Shown: positions 7,776-16,545 of the stretch, in pieces
Layout of the letters: each line of letters starts with the position of its first letter
Position numbering within the stretch: the stretch's first letter is position 1
Assembly: GCA_965226755.1 (NCBI GenBank)
Contig: CBDDDT010000003.1
Coordinates: 248,001-312,000 of the forward strand
DNA length: 64,000 bases
Origin: Bog-113 sp965226755
GTDB lineage: Bacteria > Acidobacteriota > Terriglobia > Bryobacterales > Bryobacteraceae
Direction: 5' to 3'
Notes under the pieces: generated by a model
The model's database searches: none
What the model was told of the DNA's origin: nothing
Seen by the model: only the letters and a program-made list of their open reading frames with translations
Translations under genes and position numbers: made by a program

Positions 7776-9018
7776 TCTTAGCCTTCGTTCGTTTTGGCAT
7801 CGAGGCAACAATGTCGGCAATATAGGGGTTCTCACCGCGTCTCCAAGCAGCAACAAGTTGCCGCTCGACCTCCGCCAGCACTGGGCTCAAAGACAACGGC
7901 TTCTTACCAGAAGCGGCAAGCCTAGTTTCAATGCGTTCAAAAAGTGCCTTCCAAAGCGCGCAGTACTCACTGCGATTTCTCCAGTCGCCGGAAAGTGCTG
8001 TCCCTGGGCACTGCCCTTTGCAGAATGCAAAGTACCTGCATCCGTTGCAGCCCCCGAATTCTTGTGGCGTGTGATAGAGGGCTATGTAGCGCTCGAAACC
8101 GGGAGTCTCTGCCTTAATGAAGTCGATGCCTTCTTTATTGACACGGCCACAATTAGTTTGCCGGCCGTCGCCCTCGACTCCTCTTACCGCGGCCGTGGTA
8201 TAGCTGTCGCAAGCTCTCCAGGTGCATGCAACTCCTTTGTCCTGACCACCGAGAAGACGTTCGATGTCACGAAACATGTGTAGTCGAATGCGCTTCGTGG
8301 GGGTCCACCATTCATCGAGAGCGATAAGAGCGCGAAGTTGATCTTCTTCGCTCAATACATAACGCTTGCGAATTTCCTCATATTCGACTTCAAGGACGTG
8401 TGTGCGCACGGACTGGACGCCAACATCCTCCAAATGATCGAGCCACTCCAATAGGTGCGGCAGGAAGTCTCTCGAAGCATTTAGTTGATGCATCGTTAGG
8501 ATGAGGCTTACCTGAATGCCGGCTGCGCACAACGCATCGATCGCTTGTTCCGAACGTCGCGTTGCTGCGCGCGTTGCCTCAAGCGTGCCGGACCAGCGCA
8601 GATCGTTCAGCGCACCCGGTCCGTCCATCGAGACGCCTACATATACGTTGTACCGCTTGAAAAGCTCGATATGCTTGTCGGTGATGAGCGTCGCGTTTGT
8701 CTGGATGCCGGTACGCCCGTGCTCCGCGTAGCCTTGAGCGAACAGTTTTTCTAGATCATCAAACTTAGTAAGCAGTGGCTCGCCCCCGAAAATCGTGAAC
8801 GGTCGGCCGATATCAGTTAGGGTCGATAGCATCCGGTCCACACTGTATCCGCGAGTGTGGTTTTGGGCGTCACGCTGCGGTTGCTGATAGCAGTACTTGC
8901 AGCTTAGATTGCAGCTTACGCCGTAAGGCCGGACCTCGACACTCACAATGAACCTCGGGAGGAGAACTTCGCGCCCTGCATATTGACCCCAATTTCCATT
9001 TTCTCGTTCCGGACTCAA
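7759..9018 (-). CDS. Radical SAM/SPASM protein (peptide-maturase type)
   Basis: About 419 residues. The radical SAM signature CNLSCKYC (C36, C40, C43) binds the [4Fe-4S] cluster that cleaves SAM, and FGGEPLL is the GGE SAM-binding motif. The C-terminal third is a SPASM-type auxiliary-cluster region with Cys in TNCGR, GGCNGCRYFAFCKGQC and SEYC. This architecture belongs mainly to enzymes that modify ribosomal peptides or activate sulfatases. No sulfatase is nearby, while a striking repeat protein is. The longest frame starts at a TTG only 3 nt below a good -10 box, so the true start may be the GTG at 8946, preceded by GAGG. First gene of the three-gene set. Confidence 0.88.
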   Translation of the reverse strand: MSPERENGNWGQYAGREVLLPRFIVSVEVRPYGVSCNLSCKYCYQQPQRDAQNHTRGYSVDRMLSTLTDIGRPFTIFGGEPLLTKFDDLEKLFAQGYAEHGRTGIQTNATLITDKHIELFKRYNVYVGVSMDGPGALNDLRWSGTLEATRAATRRSEQAIDALCAAGIQVSLILTMHQLNASRDFLPHLLEWLDHLEDVGVQSVRTHVLEVEYEEIRKRYVLSEEDQLRALIALDEWWTPTKRIRLHMFRDIERLLGGQDKGVACTWRACDSYTTAAVRGVEGDGRQTNCGRVNKEGIDFIKAETPGFERYIALYHTPQEFGGCNGCRYFAFCKGQCPGTALSGDWRNRSEYCALWKALFERIETRLAASGKKPLSLSPVLAEVERQLVAAWRRGENPYIADIVASMPKRTKAKNAEHH

Positions 9019-9020
9019 AG

Positions 9021-9049
9021 ACTATACACCATCCTCGAATTGTAAGCAA
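9021..9049 (-). promoter_or_regulatory. Predicted sigma-70-type promoter of the radical SAM cluster
   Basis: On the minus strand TTGCTT (9044-9049) and TATAGT (9021-9026) are separated by 17 bp. Initiation would fall near 9014, inside the longest reading frame, which argues that translation begins downstream of the TTG at 9018. Confidence 0.45.
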
Positions 9050-9537
9050 CAAATATCAACGCATCACTTTTGTCAATAAATCTTGCGCAGAAACTCTCAT
9101 AACCCCTGTTCCGTTGCCAGAACTTTGGCGTTCAGGGGTATCGGCGCGAGGAGATCTTGTCGTGGGGGAAGAAATGGTGGAATCCTGGAAACACACGCCC
9201 CGCAACTGCGGAGCCGGAGCCCGTGATCGAAATCTTCTGTCTACTTGTCCCAATTCGCGTTCCATTTACGCTTTGGTCTTGTAGGAGGCGAGTTCCTTGA
9301 AAGTTTCTACGAGAGAGCGAGGTCTTCAGCGCGAATCGCGACGAAGAACGCAGGAATTGTCACGGAGGGTTGCCTTCTGGATCTGGAGCGCCAGCTTACT
9401 TCTCTATTGCACGAGTCAAACGGATATATCATAATCAGGAACCAGCCCCCAGGAGGGCGCAAACCCCTTGGGGACTTCCGACTGGGACCACATTAGAGCG
9501 ACATCTGGACTAACGCTAAACAGGTAAATAGAGGCTT
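9050..9537. other. Divergent intergenic region, no confident gene
   Basis: About 490 bp between the leftward radical SAM cluster and the rightward GH13 operon. A short plus-strand frame at 9245-9496 begins with TTG and has no recognisable family. The stretch should contain the promoter for the rightward operon, but I could not pick one with confidence. Confidence 0.35.
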
Positions 9538-11235
9538 ATGGGTGTGCTTTTGGAGGGTTTCTTTTTCGGACTGAACAGCGGGCCAGAAAATTTTTGGTGG
9601 GATCATTTGGCAAAACAATCTCACGACCTCGGGACCTCGGGGTTCACCGCCGTGTGGCTCCCGCCTCCCCTCAAGGGAAGCGCTGGGGGCCTTTCGAATG
9701 GATACGATCCATTCGACGATTACGATCTTGGATCGAAGGACCAAAAAGATACGATTCCGACTCGCTATGGGACGCGCGAAGCTCTACAACGCTGCGCGGC
9801 GATGATGCGGGCAAATGGACTCGACATCTATATCGATCTAGTTGAAAACCAGCGCGACGGGGATGATGGCCACTTCAATTTTCAATACAAAGACGCTTTT
9901 GGAAAAGATGGAGGTGGACGCTTCCCAAAGGGTCCCACCGACTTCCACCCCTTCGTCAAACAGGACCCTGGGGTATCCAGCGACCAGTTCTCCTTCGGGC
10001 GCGACCTGGCCCCAATCAATGGTGGCCAGCCCAAGGGCGAGTGTGGTGTGAACTTGATCGCCGCCGCCGACTGGCTCTCCCGCGCGCTCGATGTCCAGGG
10101 CTATCGGCTAGACAACACAAAGGGCGTCTCTACAGTCTTCGTCTCTGAACTGCTTTCCACGAAATCCATGAGGAGCAAGTTCGCCGTGGGTGAATTCGCC
10201 GATGGCAATATCGACCTGTTGAAGAATTGGGCAAACGCCGTACAGCATCGCTGCTCTTCCTTCGACTTCCCGCTGCACTTCGCATTGAAGGACATGTGCA
10301 ACAGTCTCGACCACTTCTCCATGGCCTCTTTGGATCACGCTGGCCTGGCGGGAAGCGATCCGTTGGGAGCCGTCACGTTCGTGGAAAACCATGACACTGA
10401 TCGAGGCGGTGTCGGCGGGCCGGTTATCAACAAGAACAAGATGTTAGCGTACGCCTACATCCTCACCTCAGAAGGCTACCCGTGTGTGTTTTACCGCGAC
10501 TACAGCACCGACCCGAACTGTGTCGGCCTGAAGCACAAGATCGATCGGCTGATCTCCATTCACGAAAGAGTTGCCGCCGGGGAAACCCTGCAGCGCTTCT
10601 TGGATGCGGGCGTGTTTGCGTTCGAGCGATTGGGCGGTAGCCACCTATTGGTCGGCTTGAACAAGGATGCGGGCTCCCCCCGCACCATCACAGTCCAAAC
10701 CGGTTTTTCGCCAAACCAGGAACTGCAGAACCTGACGGATGATCACGCTCCGCGTGTGCGAACTAATCAGCGGGCGGAAGTTACCTTCACGATCCCCAAA
10801 AATCTCGGAGGTGCCGGATACGTTTGCTACGGATTGCCAACGAAGATCGACGCTCCGTTCAACCGCACCCCGATCGCCACAACTCAGGTGTATCAAGGCG
10901 CGAAGGATCTTGACATCAAGCCGGCTATCGCAGGCGAGTCCGTTCAGGTTTGCCGGATCTTTCCGAAGGCCCATGCCCCGGTGAGGCTGAAACTCCAGGC
11001 CGATACGGCTCACTGGAAGAACACAAGCACGGTGAAAGTCTCGGTGAAGGCCCCCAATGGCAGTGAACTTGGCTTGCACGTTTTCGACAACACCAGCCAG
11101 GGCACGTCTTTCGATGTGACGCCCGCGCAGGCGGACTTTCACTCCATCTTTGTGGATGCTGCCGATATGCCCACACAGAACAGCACGCCGAGATATTCGC
11201 TCGACGTTACCTACACGGCACCGCAAACTCTGTGA
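9538..11235 (+). CDS. GH13 (alpha-amylase family) glycoside hydrolase
   Basis: A 565-residue cytoplasmic enzyme (no signal peptide) of the alpha-amylase clan, acting on alpha-glucans or alpha-glucosides by a retaining mechanism. The (beta/alpha)8 barrel shows TAVWLPPP, the nucleophile Asp192 in YRLDNTKG (usually GFRxDxxKH), the acid/base Glu219 in VGEFADG, and Asp286 in VENHDT. After residue 400 come two beta-sandwich-like segments, the second reading like a C-terminal carbohydrate-associated domain. AGAGG precedes the ATG. It is the first gene of a long rightward operon, and its stop overlaps the next start (GTGA). Exact substrate not deducible. Confidence 0.88.
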   Translation: MGVLLEGFFFGLNSGPENFWWDHLAKQSHDLGTSGFTAVWLPPPLKGSAGGLSNGYDPFDDYDLGSKDQKDTIPTRYGTREALQRCAAMMRANGLDIYIDLVENQRDGDDGHFNFQYKDAFGKDGGGRFPKGPTDFHPFVKQDPGVSSDQFSFGRDLAPINGGQPKGECGVNLIAAADWLSRALDVQGYRLDNTKGVSTVFVSELLSTKSMRSKFAVGEFADGNIDLLKNWANAVQHRCSSFDFPLHFALKDMCNSLDHFSMASLDHAGLAGSDPLGAVTFVENHDTDRGGVGGPVINKNKMLAYAYILTSEGYPCVFYRDYSTDPNCVGLKHKIDRLISIHERVAAGETLQRFLDAGVFAFERLGGSHLLVGLNKDAGSPRTITVQTGFSPNQELQNLTDDHAPRVRTNQRAEVTFTIPKNLGGAGYVCYGLPTKIDAPFNRTPIATTQVYQGAKDLDIKPAIAGESVQVCRIFPKAHAPVRLKLQADTAHWKNTSTVKVSVKAPNGSELGLHVFDNTSQGTSFDVTPAQADFHSIFVDAADMPTQNSTPRYSLDVTYTAPQTL

Positions 11236-12662
11236 CATATAACCTGCCGCTCCCCTCAAGACTCCGCGCCGCCTCTGGGGGGCTCAGCCCCGATACCCTG
11301 CCGTTCATGGTCGGGCTGGGTACCATGCTGGTGTCCGCGCATGTCAGTGGAGTTAGTGCGGCGTTCCCGTTGATCATCGGGCAACTCGGGGTCACCGTAA
11401 CCAAGGGCCAATGGATCCTCACCGCCTACACGCTGGCTTTGAGTGCCAGCCTGCTCACCTTCGGAGGACTGGCTGATCGCATCGGCTTCCTGCGTGTTTA
11501 CATCTCCGGCCTCGCGGTCTTCGGCATTAGTTCGGGAGCCTGCGCAGTGGCCTCCAACGTGTGGGCGCTCATCCTGCTGCGTGGAGTACAGGGCGTTGGC
11601 GCTGCGATGGTCTCCGCGACCTCCGTCGCGCTTATTGGAGTTTCAGTCGCACGGGGACGCATCGGGCGTGCCCTCGGTTGGCAGACGGGAATGACCTATG
11701 CGGGACTGGCGCTGGGCCCCCTCTTGGCGGGATTCGTGGCGCAGCAATTCGGATGGCGGATCCTCTTTGCCCTGAACCTACCGGCCGCCGCATTGGCAAT
11801 CCTCGCGGTTTTCCGTGCGCCCCCGCAATACCTAGAGCGTAGCGACTCGCACACGCGTTCTTGGCCGGGCATCCTGTGGATGGCGAGCATGGTCGCATTG
11901 ATGCTCGCCGTGACAGGGAGAACCGGACGGGTTCTCGCGGTTTCCGCTGCCGCTCTCTGCGCGGCGTCACTTCTTTGTATGAACCAGAGAAGCCGGGAGC
12001 CGCTGTTCGCCGCGTGGATGGTCCGTAGCCGCCCATTCACAGTCGCCGCCGCAGGCGAAACCATCTACTACTCGTGCTTGTATGCCATCGGATTCCTGAT
12101 GCCGCTATACCTGGCTCGCGGCCGCGGAGTCACCATCTCGCAAATCGGGATCTTCCTAGCATTACAAAGCGCCGCGCGATCCCTCGCGGCTCCGGTCAGC
12201 GGGTTCATCATCGATCGCATCGCTGCGCCAATGGTGATTTGGCTGGGCATTGTCCTCCTCGCCTTGGCGGCGTGCTTCCTCTACGCCTTCGGCGGCCAGA
12301 AAAACGCTGCAGGGATATGGAGCGCCCTGATCCTCCTGGGCATCGGTGCCGGTCTGTTCGCCCCTGCCAATAGCAAGGTGCTCCTCTCCGCGTCGCCTGT
12401 CGAGAAATATGGCATCTCCACCGGGATTCTCGCTACCGCCAGGAACCTCGGCATGACGTTTGGCGTTACCTTCGCTGCCCTGCTCTATTCGGGATTCGGA
12501 GGGGATAACAGCCCAACGAACGCAACTTATGCGGTTCGGGAAGGTTTCGCGGTGATTGCGGCGATTGCAATCCTGTATGCGGCGGTGGGAATTCCGCTCA
12601 ACGCCAGTAACGTAAACACCAGAAGCAGTTCACAGAATTCGCTGAAAGAGAGGAGCATTTGA
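11232..12662 (+). CDS. MFS transporter, DHA2 (14-TM) drug/efflux family
   Basis: A 476-residue inner-membrane protein with many hydrophobic helices. The conserved loop 2-3 motif appears as GGLADRIGFLRVY and motif C as GMTYAGLALGPLLAGFV, typical of proton-driven exporters of the DHA2 group. Translation starts at a GTG overlapping the previous stop by 4 nt. In this operon it may export a product of the downstream oxidative enzymes, or import a sugar for the GH13 enzyme; the motifs favour export. Confidence 0.88.
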   Translation: MTYNLPLPSRLRAASGGLSPDTLPFMVGLGTMLVSAHVSGVSAAFPLIIGQLGVTVTKGQWILTAYTLALSASLLTFGGLADRIGFLRVYISGLAVFGISSGACAVASNVWALILLRGVQGVGAAMVSATSVALIGVSVARGRIGRALGWQTGMTYAGLALGPLLAGFVAQQFGWRILFALNLPAAALAILAVFRAPPQYLERSDSHTRSWPGILWMASMVALMLAVTGRTGRVLAVSAAALCAASLLCMNQRSREPLFAAWMVRSRPFTVAAAGETIYYSCLYAIGFLMPLYLARGRGVTISQIGIFLALQSAARSLAAPVSGFIIDRIAAPMVIWLGIVLLALAACFLYAFGGQKNAAGIWSALILLGIGAGLFAPANSKVLLSASPVEKYGISTGILATARNLGMTFGVTFAALLYSGFGGDNSPTNATYAVREGFAVIAAIAILYAAVGIPLNASNVNTRSSSQNSLKERSI

Positions 12663-13067
12663 ATGCAATTAGAGATGTTGGGCTGGATTGACAGTTTACT
12701 GATGGCGGCGGTTATGGCTATGACCGGCTGCCCGCGTGACCATCGGCGGCAGGCCATTTTCGGTTTTATGGCATTCGATTTCCTGGCGTCGTTTGCCGGG
12801 TGGTCATTGACTGCGCCGCGAGCGATTGCGGTTCTGTTTGCGTTCGCGCTTTCCTATGCCGCGATCGGCGCGGCGAGGAAGCGGCCGATCCTGAATGCCC
12901 TTGTGCCTGTCCTCTGTTCGGTGGACAACCTGTTCCTCGGCGGCGTTAGCGGGCCGTTCCAGTTCTGGCCCGCCGCGGCCGAGGGTGTCGCCAGCGGAAT
13001 CGCAGCCTGGGCCGGGTTCCGGCTGGGTAGTTTGCTGCTGGAGCGCATGAAAGGAGCGGTGGCATGA
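12663..13067 (+). CDS. Small integral membrane protein, four predicted helices
   Basis: A 134-residue hydrophobic protein directly abutting the MFS gene and overlapping the next start by 4 nt. The segment SVDNLFLGG recalls the FDN motif of MntP-like manganese exporters, and the length is close to that of a half-size member, but the match is weak. Probably works with the transporter or the following periplasmic-type enzyme. Confidence 0.6.
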   Translation: MQLEMLGWIDSLLMAAVMAMTGCPRDHRRQAIFGFMAFDFLASFAGWSLTAPRAIAVLFAFALSYAAIGAARKRPILNALVPVLCSVDNLFLGGVSGPFQFWPAAAEGVASGIAAWAGFRLGSLLLERMKGAVA

Positions 13068-14839
13068 ACGTTGTTACGCGGTCCTATCATCCGTCACGCA
13101 CCGGCGCGAACACGAATGAAGTCCTGCTGAATCCATCGAGAGTCGCCTCGAATGTGGTGATGAAATCACACAGCCTCAACTTCGACGACGATCCTCGCCT
13201 TGAAGCCCAGCCGCTTTACGTTTCCCAGTTGACCATGGAGAAAGACGGGAAGAAGCATGATACGGCCATCATAAGCACCATGGCCAACAACGTCTGGGCC
13301 TACGATGTAACCGACGGCTCTATTTTGTGGAAGACGAGCTTAACGCACCCGATCACGCCAAAGATCACCCCGCACGACGGCTTCAATACCGCCAGTGAAA
13401 TCGATCTGTGGGGCGTAAACAAAAAATGGGGTATTCTCAGCACCCCATGTATCGATATTGAGACGCACAAGCTTTATGCAGTGACTTGGACCAGTGCTGA
13501 CGGGAGCGTGGCAAATGCACAATACGAATTACACGAGGTGGACATCACAAGCGGCAAGCAGTTGCGCTCTCTGCCAATCAAGGCGAGCGCCCCTGGACAG
13601 GCTGACGCCGGAGAGGCCGTTGCGACTTTCATACCCTCGAAACAGAAACAGCGAGCGTCACTGCTCCTGATTGCGCCGACCTTCAACGGTGAGATCCGCA
13701 AAACCCTTTTTATCCCGTTTGGGATGACGCACGAGGACAACGATCCCAGCCATGGCTGGCTGATCGCGGTGGATCTCAAGGATTTCCGGATTACGACCGC
13801 ATGGTGCACATCGCCGCACCTGACAGGCGTGGGAATCTGGCAGGCAGGACAGGGCCCGGCGGCGGATGAACACAACAGCATCTATGTGATGACAGGCAAT
13901 TACGGAGAAACGGTGCCGCTCAAAAAGGGCGATTTCGCCGAAAGCCTGGTGAAAATCGAGTATTCGCTGGCCGCGGACGGGACGGGCAAACTCGCTCCGG
14001 TTGCGTGGTTCACGCCGTTCCATGACGTCGATCGCAGGAAAACCGACGAAGACGATTTCCGCGACTATGATTTGGGTTCAGCAGGACCGGTTCCGCTTCC
14101 GGGCATGGGCCTGGTGGTCGGCGCCGGCAAAGATGGTGTGCTTTTTGTGCTCGATCAGGACACGGCGCGTTTCGGGCAGGGGTCAGATTTTACGAAGCTG
14201 AAGCAGCCGCCGCTATTCTTCACTTACTTTCCCGGCTTTGGGATCGACGCATCGCAGGTGGCCAACCTCGATCATCTTTTCGACGGGAAGACGCATCATC
14301 TGCATGGCTCGCCCGCGTTTTGGAATAGTCCGGCACGCGGGCCAATGCTCTTTTGCTGGGGCGAAAATGAATGTCTTCGTGCCTGGACAATCGATGGAAC
14401 GGGCAAGGTTGCCTTCGTCGCGAAGAGCGCCGAGGTCGCTTCGGCGGGAGCGGGTGGAAAGGGCGGTATGCCGGGCGGCTTTCTGGCTGTGACATCCAAT
14501 GGCGCAACACCGAACACGGGCATCATCTGGGCAACCACTCCGATTTCGCAGGATGCCAACAAGCACGTGGTGGAGGGGATTCTGCGGGCGTATGATGCCA
14601 CAAAGCTCGATCCCCAACCGAACGCGGACGGCACACCAAGGCTCAAGCTGCTGTGGGACAGCAAGCACATCCCAGGCAACACGTTCAGCTTCAGCAAGTT
14701 CTGTCCGCCTGTGGTGGCGGATGGCAGAGTGCTGGTCCCGACATATGACGGCAGGGTCGATGTGTACGTAGCGGTGATCCCGCCGAATGGTCCTTTGCCC
14801 ACAAATGCCAATGTTGCCCCGGGCGATGGCGGCGAATAG
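13064..14839 (+). CDS. PQQ-type beta-propeller protein
   Basis: A 591-residue protein built of blade-like repeats: NNVWAYDVTDGSILWKT near the N-terminus, then YELHEVDITSGKQL, DGVLFVLDQDTARF and ILRAYDATK. These are characteristic of pyrroloquinoline-quinone dehydrogenase-like propellers. No signal peptide is evident and I cannot confirm the PQQ-ligating residues, so it may be a non-enzymatic propeller. It starts at an ATGA overlap and is co-transcribed with the membrane protein and, 56 bp later, the heme peroxidase. Confidence 0.75.
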   Translation: MNVVTRSYHPSRTGANTNEVLLNPSRVASNVVMKSHSLNFDDDPRLEAQPLYVSQLTMEKDGKKHDTAIISTMANNVWAYDVTDGSILWKTSLTHPITPKITPHDGFNTASEIDLWGVNKKWGILSTPCIDIETHKLYAVTWTSADGSVANAQYELHEVDITSGKQLRSLPIKASAPGQADAGEAVATFIPSKQKQRASLLLIAPTFNGEIRKTLFIPFGMTHEDNDPSHGWLIAVDLKDFRITTAWCTSPHLTGVGIWQAGQGPAADEHNSIYVMTGNYGETVPLKKGDFAESLVKIEYSLAADGTGKLAPVAWFTPFHDVDRRKTDEDDFRDYDLGSAGPVPLPGMGLVVGAGKDGVLFVLDQDTARFGQGSDFTKLKQPPLFFTYFPGFGIDASQVANLDHLFDGKTHHLHGSPAFWNSPARGPMLFCWGENECLRAWTIDGTGKVAFVAKSAEVASAGAGGKGGMPGGFLAVTSNGATPNTGIIWATTPISQDANKHVVEGILRAYDATKLDPQPNADGTPRLKLLWDSKHIPGNTFSFSKFCPPVVADGRVLVPTYDGRVDVYVAVIPPNGPLPTNANVAPGDGGE

Positions 14840-14895
14840 GGACGCGTTTCATTCAGATATCAATCGGCACTAACAACCAGAAAAAGGAGAATCAC

Positions 14896-16416
14896 TTGTC
14901 GCAGAAACACTCCGTTCCACCGCGTGGCTTGGTTTCCACGAACCGATCGCCCAACTTCGAAGGGAAGTTCGGACGAATGTTCCGGGCGCTTCGCCCGGCT
15001 TTCGACCCGAATGATGGGAGTATGTTAGCGCCGCTGACCGAGTTGGGCGCAGCAATGACCAACGATTTCGATCCGCCCAAAGATGGCAAAGACGATGAAG
15101 AGAGCGGAATTCCCGCGCTATACACGTATCTTGGCCAGTTCATCGATCACGACCTCACGTTCGATCCGGCCAGCAGCCTTCAGAAGGCGAATGATCCGGA
15201 CGCTCTGCTCGATTTCCGCACGCCCGCATTCGATCTGGATAACGTATATGGGCGGGGCCCGGACGATCAGCCGTACATATACCAGCAGCCTGACGGTATG
15301 CAGTTCCAGATCGGCTCCCGGAAGCTTTCGGGCGGCAAGGACGAGATTGCCCGTGATCTGACCCGGGGAGAAAATGGCCGGGCGCTGATTGGCGATCCGC
15401 GCAACGACGAGAATGCAATCGTTTCGCAATTGCAGGGGTTGTTGCAGCGGTTCCATAACCGTTTCGTCGACGAGAACAAAGATCTCTCATTCTCCGATGT
15501 TCAGCAAGAGGTTCGCTTCCACTACCAGTTCATCGTGCTGAACGATTTTCTGCCCCGGATCATTCATTCCGGGGTTCTGAACGACCTTCGAACGAACGGC
15601 ATCTTTGATCAGGAGAAGCTTCAGTTCTACACGGCGAAGAAGTCGCCCTTCCTGCCTGTCGAGTTCTCCGTGGCCGCGTATCGGCTCGGCCATTCCATGA
15701 TCCGCCCTGGGTACCGAATGAACGATGGCGGAGAAAAACCGCGGCCCATTTTCCCGGTCCCGGCGGAGGGCTTCCCGGATGGGCTCACCGGATTTCGTCC
15801 CATGGATCAGACTCTGGGTATCGATTGGGGACGATTCATTGATATCGATAAACGGGCCTATGACGGCGATCTGGCGGCGCAAAAGAATCGGTTACAGCTT
15901 GCGTATCGGATCGATACCTCTCTGGTCAATGTTCTCGGAAACTTGCCCCCTGAGGTCGCACAGAACCCTTCGTCATTGGCCGCCCGCAACCTGATCCGCG
16001 GCTGGAAAATGGGCTTACCGTCCGGGCAGGACGTTGCCCGCGCCATGAAGGTGAATGTGCTCGACGACAGCCAGATCCTGATCGGTCAGGGTCTGGAAGC
16101 GGCAGCAGGCGGCCTTCCCAAAATGACAATCCTAGATGTTGGCAAGGGGCAGTTTGCCGGCAAGTGTCCTCTTTGGACGTATATTCTCGCCGAAGCAATG
16201 CACAACATGGAACCGGTGAAGATCCCAGTGGTGGAAGACGTAACGATCCAGACCCCACGTTTGGGACCTGTGGGCGGCCGGATTGTAGCGGAAGTGTTTC
16301 TCGGCCTCATGTTTGGCGATCCGCATTCGATGTTGAGTCTGAATCCAGGCTGGTGCCCGAAGTCGGGGGCGGATTACAAGCTGAAGGATTTTGTGAATTT
16401 CGCCCTGGGGAACTAG
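14896..16416 (+). CDS. Animal-type heme peroxidase family protein
   Basis: A 506-residue protein with the signatures of the peroxidase-cyclooxygenase superfamily: distal His85 in GQFIDHDLTFD (with the adjacent Asp), YGRGPDD, and the proximal histidine His266 in YRLGHSMIRPGY. Also conserved are FHNRF and VRFHYQ. It should use H2O2 to oxidise halides or organic substrates. It starts at TTG, supported by AAAGGAG 6 nt upstream. No export signal, so it should act in the cytoplasm. The adjacent ferritin-like and quinone-oxidase genes suggest its peroxide is generated locally. Confidence 0.87.
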   Translation: MSQKHSVPPRGLVSTNRSPNFEGKFGRMFRALRPAFDPNDGSMLAPLTELGAAMTNDFDPPKDGKDDEESGIPALYTYLGQFIDHDLTFDPASSLQKANDPDALLDFRTPAFDLDNVYGRGPDDQPYIYQQPDGMQFQIGSRKLSGGKDEIARDLTRGENGRALIGDPRNDENAIVSQLQGLLQRFHNRFVDENKDLSFSDVQQEVRFHYQFIVLNDFLPRIIHSGVLNDLRTNGIFDQEKLQFYTAKKSPFLPVEFSVAAYRLGHSMIRPGYRMNDGGEKPRPIFPVPAEGFPDGLTGFRPMDQTLGIDWGRFIDIDKRAYDGDLAAQKNRLQLAYRIDTSLVNVLGNLPPEVAQNPSSLAARNLIRGWKMGLPSGQDVARAMKVNVLDDSQILIGQGLEAAAGGLPKMTILDVGKGQFAGKCPLWTYILAEAMHNMEPVKIPVVEDVTIQTPRLGPVGGRIVAEVFLGLMFGDPHSMLSLNPGWCPKSGADYKLKDFVNFALGN

Positions 16417-16429
16417 GGTACCGCTTGCG

Positions 16430-16446
16430 GTTCTTTAATAAAGAAC
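16430..16446. promoter_or_regulatory. 17-bp perfect palindrome, possible operator
   Basis: GTTCTTTAATAAAGAAC lies 14 bp after the peroxidase stop and about 100 bp before the ferritin-like gene. It has two 8-bp arms around one central base. It is AT-rich and lacks a following T-run, so it reads more like a protein-binding site than a terminator. Confidence 0.3.
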
Positions 16447-16545
16447 GGGAAGCAGTTATTGGGCGGGTTTTAACCTGCTTCCGGCTTTGGCCAGGCTGAG
16501 CCCGGCCCCGGCAAATGCAGGGAAAGACGAGAGGAAACGAACAAA

